The position numbers were made by a program, and so were the translations under genes. From Synechococcus sp. Nb3U1 (GTDB taxonomy: Bacteria; Cyanobacteriota; Cyanobacteriia; Thermostichales; Thermostichaceae): a stretch of DNA of 64,000 nucleotides. Below are positions 46,543 through 54,664 of the stretch, in pieces. Position 1 is the stretch's first letter. The number at the start of each line of letters is the position of its first letter. A model generated the notes under the pieces. It was given only the letters and a program-made list of their open reading frames with translations, was not told the DNA's origin and did no database searches. Location: the NCBI RefSeq assembly GCF_021533835.1, contig NZ_JAKFYQ010000002.1, positions 620,001 to 684,000 on the forward strand, read 5' to 3'.

Positions 46543-46744
46543 GGTCAAAAGGGTAGGTACGGCCCAAATCCAAGAGACGGCTGAGCTGCTCGAGATCGAT
46601 AAAACTCAGTTCCAAAAGGATCATCAGCAACGGCCCCTGCTGACGATGCTGCAATTTTTTGGCGAGGCTTAGTTGGGAACGGTCGATAATACCCGTTTCC
46701 AGTAGATATTCTTCAAGAGCGGGTGGGGGGATGGGATCTAGCAT
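46523..46744 (-). CDS. DUF2949-family small protein
   Basis: A 73-aa protein (MLDPIPPPALEEYLLETGII; LAKKLQHRQQGPLLMILLEL; SFIDLEQLSRLLDLG). The layout of short helices with 'GPLLMILxxxxxIDLEQLxxLLDL' fits DUF2949, a cyanobacterial family of unknown function. It overlaps mazG by 20 bp and heads a DUF2949-mazG-prmC transcription unit. Confidence 0.8.
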   Translation of the reverse strand: MLDPIPPPALEEYLLETGIIDRSQLSLAKKLQHRQQGPLLMILLELSFIDLEQLSRLLDLGRTYPFDHAANAG

Positions 46745-47310
46745 GGTTCTTTTGGGGTGCTGGGGAGGGGACAGGGAAGAAACTGAGAAGATAGCAAACT
46801 TATGTAATTATTCTTAACACTTTTCAAGAAATTCGGCAAAGGTCAGGCTGGCGAATGGGCCAAAGGGGAGATTGCCAAGCTCTTTGTGGGCAGTTCCCCG
46901 ATAGGAACCCCCTCGAATTGCGAGGGCAAATGAGACTTCTGTATCTAGGGACACAAAAAATGGATGGGAAGGGGTCACGGAATAATAGCAGGTTTAGGGT
47001 CGATTGACAGTATCTTAAGGTGTTGCCGATTTTTTCTCTTCCGAGAAGCTACTTAGCCTTGACAAGGCGTCACTTTGTTGTTCCATCAATTCCAGAATTT
47101 GGATAAAAAATTTGCATTGACCCTTCAGGGATCTGATTCGCTGCAATCTCGAGAAACCTGATCAGCAAAGGCTTTCAGATTTTTTGCCTCACCGGCCTGG
47201 CCCCTCTGGGATCCCCTCTGATACCTTGGTTTGCTGTGGATCACGGCCCAAATATTCACAATTCTTTAATCTCAGTTAAGCTAGAGATGGTTGTGTGCGC
47301 GGAGCCGCTC
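46745..47310. other. Long divergent intergenic region before sipA, with stacked hairpins
   Basis: A 566-bp region with no supported ORF between minus-strand DUF2949 and plus-strand sipA. It contains adjacent stems at 46893-46908 and 46910-46926 and several TTGACA-like hexamers (near 47004 and 47060) without clear matching -10 boxes. It is more AT-rich than its surroundings, as expected for promoters, and may encode a small RNA. Confidence 0.55.
46872..46929. ncRNA. Candidate structured RNA element (two adjacent hairpins)
   Basis: GTTCC/GGAAC (46893-46897 with 46904-46908) is followed at once by CCCTCG/CGAGGG (46910-46915 with 46921-46926). An outer TTGCC (46872-46876) can pair with GGCAA (46925-46929) as an alternative fold. 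No T-run follows on the plus strand, so it is not a plain terminator. It could be a small RNA or the leader of the minus-strand mazG unit; I do not recognise a known family. Confidence 0.25.
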
Positions 47311-47547
47311 ATGTCAGAGGTTCAAGGTCTGCTGCCGGTGGGGGCGACGGTTCAGGTGGTGGAGATGCCCCCGTATCTGAAAACGGCTGATCCGATGCCG
47401 ATGCTGCGCTCGGCCAACCTGATCCAACTGCACGAGCAAGGGGTGGTTTTACAACGGCGGCTCTTGGGTACCTACAGTGTGCAGTTTGCCAATGGCATTT
47501 TTTTGATCGATGGGAAATATCTTGCTCCAGTGGGATCCTCTTCTTGA
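47311..47547 (+). CDS. sipA: SipA-family regulatory protein (DUF3148)
   Basis: A 78-aa protein: MSEVQGLLPVGATVQVVEMP, PYLKTADPMPMLRSANLIQL, HEQGVVLQRRLLGTYSVQF, IFLIDGKYLAPV. The PYxKTADPMPMLR block is the family signature. SipA was found as a partner of the NblS histidine kinase in Synechococcus elongatus and has an SH3-like fold; a role in high-light or stress signalling is inferred. Start ATG 47311; a TTG/ATG extension to 47236 lacks similarity. Confidence 0.87.
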   Translation: MSEVQGLLPVGATVQVVEMPPYLKTADPMPMLRSANLIQLHEQGVVLQRRLLGTYSVQFANGIFLIDGKYLAPVGSSS

Positions 47548-47683
47548 GGCACTGCTCTCTTTTCGGGGCTGACTGGGATTTGTTGGCTGTTCTTAATCTC
47601 AAGGAACCGTAGGCCTTTCTGGAGAAGTGAGTCTTAAACTTGCCGGCGGACTTTCGCGGTAGATTAAAGTGTGCTGGTTGTGA

Positions 47684-47704
47684 TTGAGTCAGAATCTGGC
47701 TCAA
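47684..47704. promoter_or_regulatory. 21-bp inverted repeat upstream of serA
   Basis: TTGAGTCAGA and the arm TCTGGCTCAA face each other around one central base and pair over ten positions with one G-T wobble. It sits 70 bp before the serA ATG. With no T-run, an operator is more likely than a terminator, but this is inference. Confidence 0.35.
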
Positions 47705-47774
47705 TGGGTGGGAGCCACCCCGAGGCCTGTTACCCTGACCCTTTTCTCTGCATTCCGTTAGGCTAGCGTTGCTC

Positions 47775-49355
47775 ATGCCCAAAGTTATCGTCACGGATCC
47801 CATCGATCAGGCTGGAATCGATATTCTCTCCCAAGTGGCCCAGGTGGAGGTACAAACGCAACTCACCCCCGAGCAGTTGATCGCAGCCATTCCCAACTAC
47901 GATGCCATCATGGTGCGCTCCGGTACGCGGGTTACCCGGGAAGTCATCGAGGCGGGCGTCAACCTCAAGATCATCGGTCGTGCTGGGGTAGGGGTAGATA
48001 ATATCGATGTGCCGGCGGCAACCAAAGCCGGGATCCTTGTCGTCAATTCCCCGGAAGGCAACACCATTGCTGCTGCCGAACACGCCATCGCCCTGATGAT
48101 GGCACTCTCCCGCCATGTGCCGGATGCCAACGCCTCGCTCAAATCCGGCCTGTGGAAACGGCAAGAGTTTGTTGGGGTAGAAGTTTACAAAAAAACGCTG
48201 GGGATCGTCGGGCTGGGCCGGATCGGCTCCCATGTGGCCCAGATTGCCAAAGCCATGGGCATGAAGTTACTGGCCTTTGATCCCTACCTTTCCATGGAGC
48301 GAGCGGAGCAGTTGGGGGTGCGCTTGGTGGACTTCAAAACCCTAGTGCAAGAATCCGACTACATCACCCTGCACATTCCCAAAACCCCCGAGACCACCCA
48401 TCTTTTTAATGCAGAAACCTTCAGCCTAATGAAGCCGACCGCCCGCTTGATCAACTGTGCCCGGGGCGGGTTAATTGATGAGCAAGCCCTGTACGAGGCC
48501 ATTACCTCGGGTCAAATTGCTGGGGCGGCACTGGATGTGTTTGCCTCCGAACCTCTCAAAGAGTCGCCGCTATTTTCCTTGGGCAAGGAAGTGCTGCTCA
48601 CTCCCCACTTGGGCGCCTCTACCGAAGAAGCGCAGGTGAATGTGGCCATTGATGTGGCGGAGCAGATCCGGGATGTGTTGTTGGGGTTGCCAGCCCGTTC
48701 GGCGGTGAATATCCCCGGTTTACAGGCGGAGGTGCTGCAAAGCCTCAGGCCCTACCTGGACTTGGCGGAAACCTTGGGCAACTTGGTCGGCCAATTGGCC
48801 GGGGATCGCGTCAGCCAGTTGGAAATCCGCTTGCAGGGGGATTTGGCGGAAAAAGATGGTCAACCAATTATCGTTGCTGCTCTAAAGGGGTTGCTCACCC
48901 TTGCCTTGCGGGAGCGGGTCAACTATGTCAATGCCTCTATCGAGGCCAAAGAGCGGGGTATTCGGGTGGTGGAAACCCGGGATCCGGCCCTCAAGGATTA
49001 TTCGGGATCCCTGAGGTTAACCGCCCATGGCCCCAATGGGATCCGCTCGGTTTCCGGGGCACTCATCGGCGAACGGGAGGTGCGGGTCACTCAGATCGAC
49101 GAGTTCCCGATTAACGTTCCGCCTTCTGCCAACATGCTCATGACCCTGCACCGGGATATGCCGGGGATCATCGGTCGCATCGGGGCGCTGCTGGGGGCCT
49201 ACAACGTCAATATTGCCAGTATGCAGGTGGGGCGTAAGCTGATTCGGGGTGAAGCGGTAATGGTACTCAGCCTGGATGATCCGCTGCCGGATGGGATCAT
49301 CGAGGAAGTACTGAAGCAACCAGGGATCCGGGATGCCTTTGTGGTCAATCTCTAA
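47775..49355 (+). CDS. serA: D-3-phosphoglycerate dehydrogenase
   Basis: A 526-aa enzyme that oxidises 3-phosphoglycerate to phosphohydroxypyruvate, the first step of serine synthesis. Long type with substrate/NAD domains (GRAGVGVDNIDVPAATKAG; Rossmann GLGRIGSHVAQIAKAMGM), the catalytic Arg, Glu and His (INCARGGLIDEQAL; LTPHLGASTEEAQ), an allosteric ASB domain (~320-450) and a C-terminal ACT domain (MLMTLHRDMPGIIGRIGALL). ATG 47775 (MPKVIVTD). Confidence 0.97.
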   Translation: MPKVIVTDPIDQAGIDILSQVAQVEVQTQLTPEQLIAAIPNYDAIMVRSGTRVTREVIEAGVNLKIIGRAGVGVDNIDVPAATKAGILVVNSPEGNTIAAAEHAIALMMALSRHVPDANASLKSGLWKRQEFVGVEVYKKTLGIVGLGRIGSHVAQIAKAMGMKLLAFDPYLSMERAEQLGVRLVDFKTLVQESDYITLHIPKTPETTHLFNAETFSLMKPTARLINCARGGLIDEQALYEAITSGQIAGAALDVFASEPLKESPLFSLGKEVLLTPHLGASTEEAQVNVAIDVAEQIRDVLLGLPARSAVNIPGLQAEVLQSLRPYLDLAETLGNLVGQLAGDRVSQLEIRLQGDLAEKDGQPIIVAALKGLLTLALRERVNYVNASIEAKERGIRVVETRDPALKDYSGSLRLTAHGPNGIRSVSGALIGEREVRVTQIDEFPINVPPSANMLMTLHRDMPGIIGRIGALLGAYNVNIASMQVGRKLIRGEAVMVLSLDDPLPDGIIEEVLKQPGIRDAFVVNL

Positions 49356-49406
49356 TCCCCCAGATGGCTGGAGTTAGCCCACCGACTAACCTTCGCAGAG
49401 GCCAGA

Positions 49407-49589
49407 ATGAGATCTGTATCCAGTCGGATCTGGACAAGGGATCCAACAGGGGGAGGCAGCTCTGGCCTACTGGGTAAGTCCAGTCCAGTGCTCGAAGTGG
49501 AAATTCGGGCCTTGCCAGCACGGCAACGGGAAGCTTTGGTGAAGTTGAGGAGCCTGGGGGATCTGACCGCGTGGCTGGCCCACTCGTAG
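49407..49589 (+). CDS. Possible small ORF, DUF4351-like relic
   Basis: A 60-aa frame (MRSVSSRIWTRDPTGGGSSG). Its end, VEIRALPARQREALVKLRSL followed by GDLTAWL, faintly recalls the C-terminal DUF4351 module of Rpn-type transposase-like proteins. It has no clear Shine-Dalgarno. It may be a degraded remnant or a chance frame. Confidence 0.25.
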   Translation: MRSVSSRIWTRDPTGGGSSGLLGKSSPVLEVEIRALPARQREALVKLRSLGDLTAWLAHS

Positions 49590-49627
49590 GAACCCTAGTA
49601 GAAATTGATCTTAAGGAGTCAAGTCTT

Positions 49628-50965
49628 GTGCAAGTAGAGGTATTGGCAGAACAAGCACAAAGCTGTGCAAAACGTCTGGGGATCCATCAATTTGATCTGT
49701 ACGGGGCGCAGGTGGATGAAACCAGCGTGCAGGTGGATCAAGGGGATCCCCGCCAGGTGAAAGCCTCCAATCGCTCTAGCGTGACGGTGCGGGCCTGGAA
49801 TGACCAAGGGCAGGTGGGAGTAACCTCCACGACTGATGTGGATGAGGCGGGCTTAGAACTGGCTCTGCAGACGGCTTTTGAGGCCAGCCACTTTGGCCTA
49901 CGGGAACATGCACCCCAATTTAGCCCCGAAGCCACCCTGCCCATTGCCCAACCCTCCAACGACAAAGCGCCACTGGCTCTGGCCAGCGACCTCTTGGAGC
50001 AATTGGTGGCCGCCGAAAAAGAATTGCTGGGATCCCATCCTGCCATTCAGGGGGTGCCCTACAATGGCTTAGCCCAGCGCCAAATTGATCGCTTTTACCT
50101 CAATAGCGAACAAGCCCTACGGCAGGAAGGCCATACCCTCACTTCGGTGTTTCTCTACAGCAAAGCCGAGCAGGAGGGCCGCAAACCCCGTAGTGGGGGA
50201 GCCCTGCGGGTCAGCCGCAGCCTAGAGGAGTTGGATATTCAGGGCTGTGTCAAGGAAGCTGCCGAGAAATTGATCAGCCACCTGGACTATGAGCGGATCC
50301 CTTCCGGCAAATATACCGTGGTCTTTTCCGGAGAGGCGTTTCTGAGTTTGCTAGGGGCGTTCTCCAATTTGTTCAATGCCCAGAGCATTTTGGATCATCA
50401 AAGCCTATCCACCCCAGAGTCTTTGGGCACTGTGGTGGCCTCACCGCTGCTCTCGGTGTGTGACGATGCGTTGCACCCAAGTAAGGTCGGGGCGATTAGT
50501 TTTGATGGGGAAGGCACCCCTACCCGCCGGATTCCCTTGATTACCAATGGTGTGCTCACCCACTTTCTCCACAGCGCTGGCACGGCCAAACGGTTGGGCG
50601 CTCAGCCGACTGGACATGCCAATATCGGCTCCAAGGTCACGGTGGGATCCCATTACTACCATGTGTTTGCTGGATCCCCGCCGGAAAGCACCTATGACCT
50701 GTCTACTGCCGAGAATGTTGTCTGGATCGATGAACTACAAGCCTTGCACGCTGGGGTCAAACCCTTGCAGGGATCCTTCTCGCTGCCTTTTCAGGGCTGG
50801 TGGGTTCGCAATGGGGAGCGCATCAGCATTGAAGCGGCCACAGTAGCAGGGGATTTTTTGCAGGTCTTGAAATCCATTGTTTATGTGGAGCCCGAGCCAC
50901 AACTGACTCCAGGGGGTTTGTGCCCGCGCATCTGGGTTACCGATCTCTCCATTACTGGACAATGA
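49628..50965 (+). CDS. pmbA: TldD/PmbA-family metalloprotease (PmbA type)
   Basis: A 445-aa PmbA-like protein. GTG 49628 is chosen as start because AAGGAG lies 9 nt upstream. Landmarks: DLYGAQVDETSVQVDQGDPR, VTVRAWNDQGQVGVTSTTDV, LDYERIPSGKYTVVFSGEAF, SFDGEGTPTRRIPLITNGVL, IDELQALHAGVKPLQGSFSL and GGLCPRIWVTDLSI. As in PmbA generally, the HExxxH motif belongs to the TldD partner and is absent here. The pair processes modified peptides and antitoxins in E. coli; no tldD is nearby. Its TGA overlaps the next ATG. Confidence 0.93.
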   Translation: MQVEVLAEQAQSCAKRLGIHQFDLYGAQVDETSVQVDQGDPRQVKASNRSSVTVRAWNDQGQVGVTSTTDVDEAGLELALQTAFEASHFGLREHAPQFSPEATLPIAQPSNDKAPLALASDLLEQLVAAEKELLGSHPAIQGVPYNGLAQRQIDRFYLNSEQALRQEGHTLTSVFLYSKAEQEGRKPRSGGALRVSRSLEELDIQGCVKEAAEKLISHLDYERIPSGKYTVVFSGEAFLSLLGAFSNLFNAQSILDHQSLSTPESLGTVVASPLLSVCDDALHPSKVGAISFDGEGTPTRRIPLITNGVLTHFLHSAGTAKRLGAQPTGHANIGSKVTVGSHYYHVFAGSPPESTYDLSTAENVVWIDELQALHAGVKPLQGSFSLPFQGWWVRNGERISIEAATVAGDFLQVLKSIVYVEPEPQLTPGGLCPRIWVTDLSITGQ

Positions 50966-51765
50966 AACTCACCCGTATCGATCTCAACAGTTGGCTAATC
51001 CAGACCGAAGGGCAAACCCTGCTGCTGGATCCGTGGTTGGTGGATCCCTTGGTATTCCTGGGGTTGCCCTGGTTCATCCGCATCCAGCACCGCAATCCGC
51101 CTCCTTTCACACCGGAAACCCTACCCCAAGTCGATGGCATTCTGCTCAGCCAAGCCCAGCCGGATCATTGCCACCCCCCTACCCTGCAACGCTTGGATAA
51201 ACGGATCCCCGTTTTGGCCTCTCCGGCAGCGGCCAGTGTAGTGCGTGGTTTGGGCTTTGCCTCGGTACAGGCTCTGGCTCCCTGGCGGTCGGTGCAGTGG
51301 GGAGATGTGCGTATCACGGCGGTTCCTGGCGCTCCCCTGGGGCCGATCCGCGAACTGGGCTACCTGCTTGAAGAAGAGAAATCCCAGACTCGGCTTTACT
51401 ACGAACCGCACCTGTCCGAGCCGGATATCCGCCAACGACTACAGCAGGAATTCCATCCCATCTATACGCTGCTTATTCCGGTGGTGGGGCAGGTTTTCCC
51501 CCTTTTGGGAGAGGTAATCATGGGGCCAGAACGGGCCTTGCAAGTGGTGGAAGCGCTGCATCCCAGACAGGTGGTGCCAACGGCGATGGGAGAGGTGGTT
51601 TACTCCGGCTGGTTTGCTTCCCAAATTCGCACCCTCGGCAGCTTAGAGGAATTTCGGGAAAGGCTGGGATCCCTAAATGCCTACGCAAGAACCTCCATCC
51701 AGTTGTGTTGCCCTGCCCCCGGAGAAACAGTGACTTTGTCCACATCCACAGAGGCGATGGCATGA
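50962..51765 (+). CDS. MBL-fold hydrolase-like protein with altered metal motif
   Basis: A 267-aa metallo-beta-lactamase-fold protein (MKLTRIDLNSWLIQTEGQTL). The usual HxHxDH is replaced by SQAQPDHCHPPTLQRLD, keeping only Asp-His; TAMGEVVYSGWF is near the end. I recall cyanobacterial and chloroplast relatives with a similar 'DHxHPPTL' segment, so the change may be family-wide. Function unknown. Coupled to pmbA and to the DUF2358 gene by ATGA overlaps on both sides. Confidence 0.85.
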   Translation: MKLTRIDLNSWLIQTEGQTLLLDPWLVDPLVFLGLPWFIRIQHRNPPPFTPETLPQVDGILLSQAQPDHCHPPTLQRLDKRIPVLASPAAASVVRGLGFASVQALAPWRSVQWGDVRITAVPGAPLGPIRELGYLLEEEKSQTRLYYEPHLSEPDIRQRLQQEFHPIYTLLIPVVGQVFPLLGEVIMGPERALQVVEALHPRQVVPTAMGEVVYSGWFASQIRTLGSLEEFRERLGSLNAYARTSIQLCCPAPGETVTLSTSTEAMA

Positions 51766-52202
51766 GCACTTCTTCTCAAGCTAGCCCCCCCAGGGATCCC
51801 GGCCCCGATCTGCTGGTCGTTTTGCGAGAGGACTATGCCCGTTTTCCAGAAAATCAGACCTACTCTATTTATGATCCGCAGGTGTATTTCAAGGATCCCG
51901 TAAATGAATTTCGTGGCCTGAGTCGGTATCAACAGATGATTGCTTGGATGGGACGTTGGTTTCGAGATATTCGCCTCGATTTGCACGAGATTCAGCAAAC
52001 CGGCGCTCAGATCCGCACCGAATGGACCTTGAGCTGGTCGCTACCTTTACCTTGGCATCCCCGTCTGCAGATCCCGGGTTGGACAGAGTTGCACATCAAT
52101 GAAGCTGGGCTGATTGGATCCCATATTGACTATTGGCGCTGTTCCCGTTGGGATGTCTTGGGTCAAGTGTTCTGGCCCAGGGATCCCAGCAGATCCCGTT
52201 AG
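51762..52202 (+). CDS. DUF2358-family protein
   Basis: A 146-aa protein: VVLREDYARFPENQTYSIYD, PQVYFKDPVNEFRGLSRYQQ, WFRDIRLDLHEIQQTG, TEWTLSWSLPLPWHPRLQIP and SHIDYWRCSRWDVLGQVF. This arrangement fits DUF2358, an NTF2/SnoaL-like fold found in cyanobacteria and plastids, function unknown. It starts inside the stop of the MBL gene (ATGA). Confidence 0.87.
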   Translation: MSTSSQASPPRDPGPDLLVVLREDYARFPENQTYSIYDPQVYFKDPVNEFRGLSRYQQMIAWMGRWFRDIRLDLHEIQQTGAQIRTEWTLSWSLPLPWHPRLQIPGWTELHINEAGLIGSHIDYWRCSRWDVLGQVFWPRDPSRSR

Positions 52203-52266
52203 ATGATCAATTCGTCTGCTAGAATCACAAAGCTGACTTTTTAGCCCTAGCTGAGTCACGCCTTTT

Positions 52267-52351
52267 GGAGAGATGGCCGAGTGGTCGAAGGCGCAGCACT
52301 GGAAATGCTGTGTGGGGCAACTCACCGTGGGTTCGAATCCCACTCTCTCCG
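52267..52351 (+). tRNA. tRNA-Ser (GGA anticodon)
   Basis: An 85-nt class II tRNA. Acceptor arms GGAGAGA (52267-) and TCTCTCC pair; the D-arm contains GCCGAGTGGTCGAAGGC; anticodon stem CAGCA/TGCTG with loop CTGGAAA gives anticodon GGA, reading UCC/UCU. A variable arm follows (TGGGGCAACTCACC region) and T-arm GTGGGTTCGAATCCCAC. CCA is not encoded. Confidence 0.96.
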
Positions 52352-52938
52352 TCTCTAATGGGTCGTTGCCGCAACTCACCGTGGGTCAGGCCATCCGGCC
52401 CGCTGAAGCGAACAAATCCCACTCTCTCCGGGATTAAAGTCCTGCCCCTCTTTGGTCTCGATCAAACCCACGCAACCAGAATAGGAAAGCAAGCTTGGCA
52501 GAGCTATCAGGTAGGCAAGCCTTGGGTATTTAGGGTGACCCTCCACTGGCAGGGATCCGACTGTGGAACTCTAGGCTTGTGCCCCTCTTCCATCCAGACC
52601 TCTGATAGGTGTATCCAGATTAATCTCCTCTTGTCTTGCTGCTCAAAAGCGAAGCGAAAACTGCGGTCTCCCTCGAACGCAAGCGCGGCGGATCCCTCGG
52701 CACACTCAGGTTACCTCTCTACAATGAGAAACATCCCGCAACCCATAGCAAAAACTGGGTGGTAGGGGGCTGGCGCTTTTGTTATCCTGTCGCATAAGTT
52801 CCCCCTCTAGCCCGACTCGGGATCCACAGGGGCAATTTGGCAGATTCTGCCCGGCACTCGACGCTGGCGAAACCCGCAACTACTGGCGCGAACGTGGCGT
52901 AGCTGTTATTGGCAGGCTTGGAGAGAGGATATCACCCG
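52352..52938. other. Non-coding stretch after tRNA-Ser
   Basis: 587 bp with no supported protein gene; frames across it look like chance. It holds the interrupted copy of the tRNA 3' end (52371-52430). A TACAAT box at 52719-52724 may be a -10 for the downstream HEAT-repeat gene, without a clear -35. Confidence 0.6.
52371..52430 (+). pseudogene. Partial tRNA-Ser duplicate split by a 28-nt insertion
   Basis: GCAACTCACCGTGGGT (52371-52386) and AATCCCACTCTCTCCG (52415-52430) repeat the variable/T-arm and acceptor end of the tRNA-Ser 20 bp upstream. Between them, 28 nt replace the three T-loop bases TCG. There is no 5' half, so it is not a functional tRNA. Confidence 0.85.
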
Positions 52939-53709
52939 ATGTTTACTTGGCTCTGGACGAAACAGTTTTCTCGAATGAACCAGAGGCTACAGACTTTGGA
53001 GTTAGCTCGTGAGGAAAACCTTTTATCCCCTGATCTGAGCGCTCAAACCCTGCAAGTAGCCCCTGACTTTTGGGAACGGCAACATCAAGCCTTTGTCTAC
53101 GTGGATAAGCAAATTCAGAAGGTGAGCCGTCGCAGCAAGATCTGGGGGGGGATGGCGTTGCTGGCCATTTTGGCGGATGCAGCGTTGGTGGTAGCAGGCC
53201 TGACAGCGATTCAGTCTTTGCAGCAGGTGCGGGCCGACCAGAGCTTAACTCGCATTTCCCAGCAGGCGACTGTCCCGGATCCTGTTCAGCAAGCCTTTGA
53301 TGATCTGGTAGCTCAACTGCCACAGATGAGCGTGGCAGAGCGGTATCGTGCCCTAGAAGCTCTAAATGCCCTCTCGGCTATCTCGATGGCTCGCAGTGGC
53401 AGTGGGTATTACTACGGCAGTTCAGGAATGTCTGTATATGGCTCTGCTCCCACAGCGGCAGCTAACCCTCTCGAGGCTCAACTGCAAACCATTTACCAAC
53501 TGGGTCAAATGCGCTCGGTGGAGGCTGTGCCGGCTTTGGTGACCAAACTTTCGGATGGTGATGCGGCGGTACGGGAGGCGGCAGCTCGTGCCCTGGGGCA
53601 AATCGGGGATCCACGCGCCCTCGATCCGCTGCATAATTTGCTGGCTCAAGAGCCCAATGAATTGGTTCAAGATGCAGCGATTGGTTCGATTGCACAAATG
53701 CTCCGCTGA
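52939..53709 (+). CDS. Membrane-anchored HEAT-repeat protein
   Basis: A 256-aa protein. One transmembrane helix (~75-97, GMALLAILADAALVVAGLTA) divides a helical N-terminal part (MFTWLWTKQFSRMNQRLQTL) from a C-terminal part. The latter ends with HEAT/PBS-lyase-type repeats: QMRSVEAVPALVTKLSDGDA, VREAAARALGQIGDPRALDP, LHNLLAQEPNELVQDAAIGS. A Gly/Ser/Tyr-rich link lies in the middle. Such repeats mediate protein contacts; it lacks obvious lyase residues. Start ATG 52939. Confidence 0.82.
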   Translation: MFTWLWTKQFSRMNQRLQTLELAREENLLSPDLSAQTLQVAPDFWERQHQAFVYVDKQIQKVSRRSKIWGGMALLAILADAALVVAGLTAIQSLQQVRADQSLTRISQQATVPDPVQQAFDDLVAQLPQMSVAERYRALEALNALSAISMARSGSGYYYGSSGMSVYGSAPTAAANPLEAQLQTIYQLGQMRSVEAVPALVTKLSDGDAAVREAAARALGQIGDPRALDPLHNLLAQEPNELVQDAAIGSIAQMLR

Positions 53710-53776
53710 GGAGCGTTCTTGGGGAATAGCCGGTTGGTCGTGTAGGTTGTGTGTGGTCTGGGTTGAGGCATTGGGG

Positions 53777-54664
53777 ATGAACATGGGTATGACAGGCAGG
53801 CTGGGTAGGCTGCTGGGAGCTGCTCTTTTGGTTTGGGGATCCGCACAACCTGTTTGGGCACAGGATCCCTTCCGCGAGGGGGCCAATGCGCGGCAGATCA
53901 GCCCAGAGGTGGCGGCGGCCTTTGAAGAGTTCTTTTGCGCGGGGCGCTATAGCCAAAGTCGGGAGAAGTTGGAAACTGCCAGAGAGGCATCTCCTGAGGA
54001 ACCGATGGTCTATGCCCTGTTGGCGGCACTGGCCTATCAAGAGGGGGATATGCAGGAGTTTGCTCAGTTGGCCACCCAAACTCGGCAGGTGGCCGCAGAG
54101 CTGAAGAAAACGGATCCCCTGCGCGGCAATCTTTACGAAGGTGTGGGCTATGGGCTGGAGGCAGCCAATACGGTGGTGCGGGATGGCGTGGTGATCGGCT
54201 TGCCCAAGGCTCTGCCGACCCTGAATCAACTGTTTGCCTCCATTCGAGCAGCACAGGCGGTGGATGGCAGCGATCCGGAACTGAACCTTTTGAATGGCTA
54301 TATGGATCTGTTGCTCACCTACCGGGAAAAGGCCCTGAACCAATTTCAGTTGGCGGCCCCCCAGTATATGTCCTACCGCGGGCAAGCCTTGGCCTATCGG
54401 GATATGCAGCGCTACGCAGAGGCCCTTGAGGCGGTGGATCAGGCGATTGCCACTTCCTGTGACAACCCGGAGTTGTACTATTTGAAGGCGCAAATTTTGG
54501 TCTCTCAAGGGGAGGATCGCGAGGCGGTACCCTTGTTTGACCAAGCTTTGCAAGCCTCTGCCCAATTGCCGGAGCCGCTGGTGGCTCAAATTCAGATGGA
54601 ACGGGATCGCGCCGCCCAACGAGGAGGATTGACCGGTCAGTTGCCCGCTACGGCTACCCCATGA
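53777..54664 (+). CDS. Exported tetratricopeptide-repeat protein
   Basis: A 295-aa protein with signal peptide (GRLGRLLGAALLVWGSAQPV WAQ). Helical repeats follow: VYALLAALAYQEGDMQEFAQ and YADMQRYAEALEAVDQAI-like YRDMQRYAEALEAVDQAIAT, then PELYYLKAQILVSQGEDREA and PLFDQALQASAQLPEPLVAQ, typical TPR spacing. Likely periplasmic or thylakoid-lumenal scaffold; similar proteins in cyanobacteria are unassigned. The ATGs at 53777, 53783 and 53789 cluster; the first is used. Its stop overlaps the rsmD start. Confidence 0.82.
   Translation: MNMGMTGRLGRLLGAALLVWGSAQPVWAQDPFREGANARQISPEVAAAFEEFFCAGRYSQSREKLETAREASPEEPMVYALLAALAYQEGDMQEFAQLATQTRQVAAELKKTDPLRGNLYEGVGYGLEAANTVVRDGVVIGLPKALPTLNQLFASIRAAQAVDGSDPELNLLNGYMDLLLTYREKALNQFQLAAPQYMSYRGQALAYRDMQRYAEALEAVDQAIATSCDNPELYYLKAQILVSQGEDREAVPLFDQALQASAQLPEPLVAQIQMERDRAAQRGGLTGQLPATATP

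Noticed and set aside
46872-46929. Identification of the stacked hairpins as 6S RNA or a glutamine riboswitch
   Set aside because: Neither the long bulged helix of 6S nor the conserved glnA-motif bases are visible.
52265-53012. Plus-strand frames across the tRNA-Ser and its downstream spacer
   Set aside because: The first runs through the tRNA gene; the second overlaps the HEAT-repeat gene start. Neither has family similarity.
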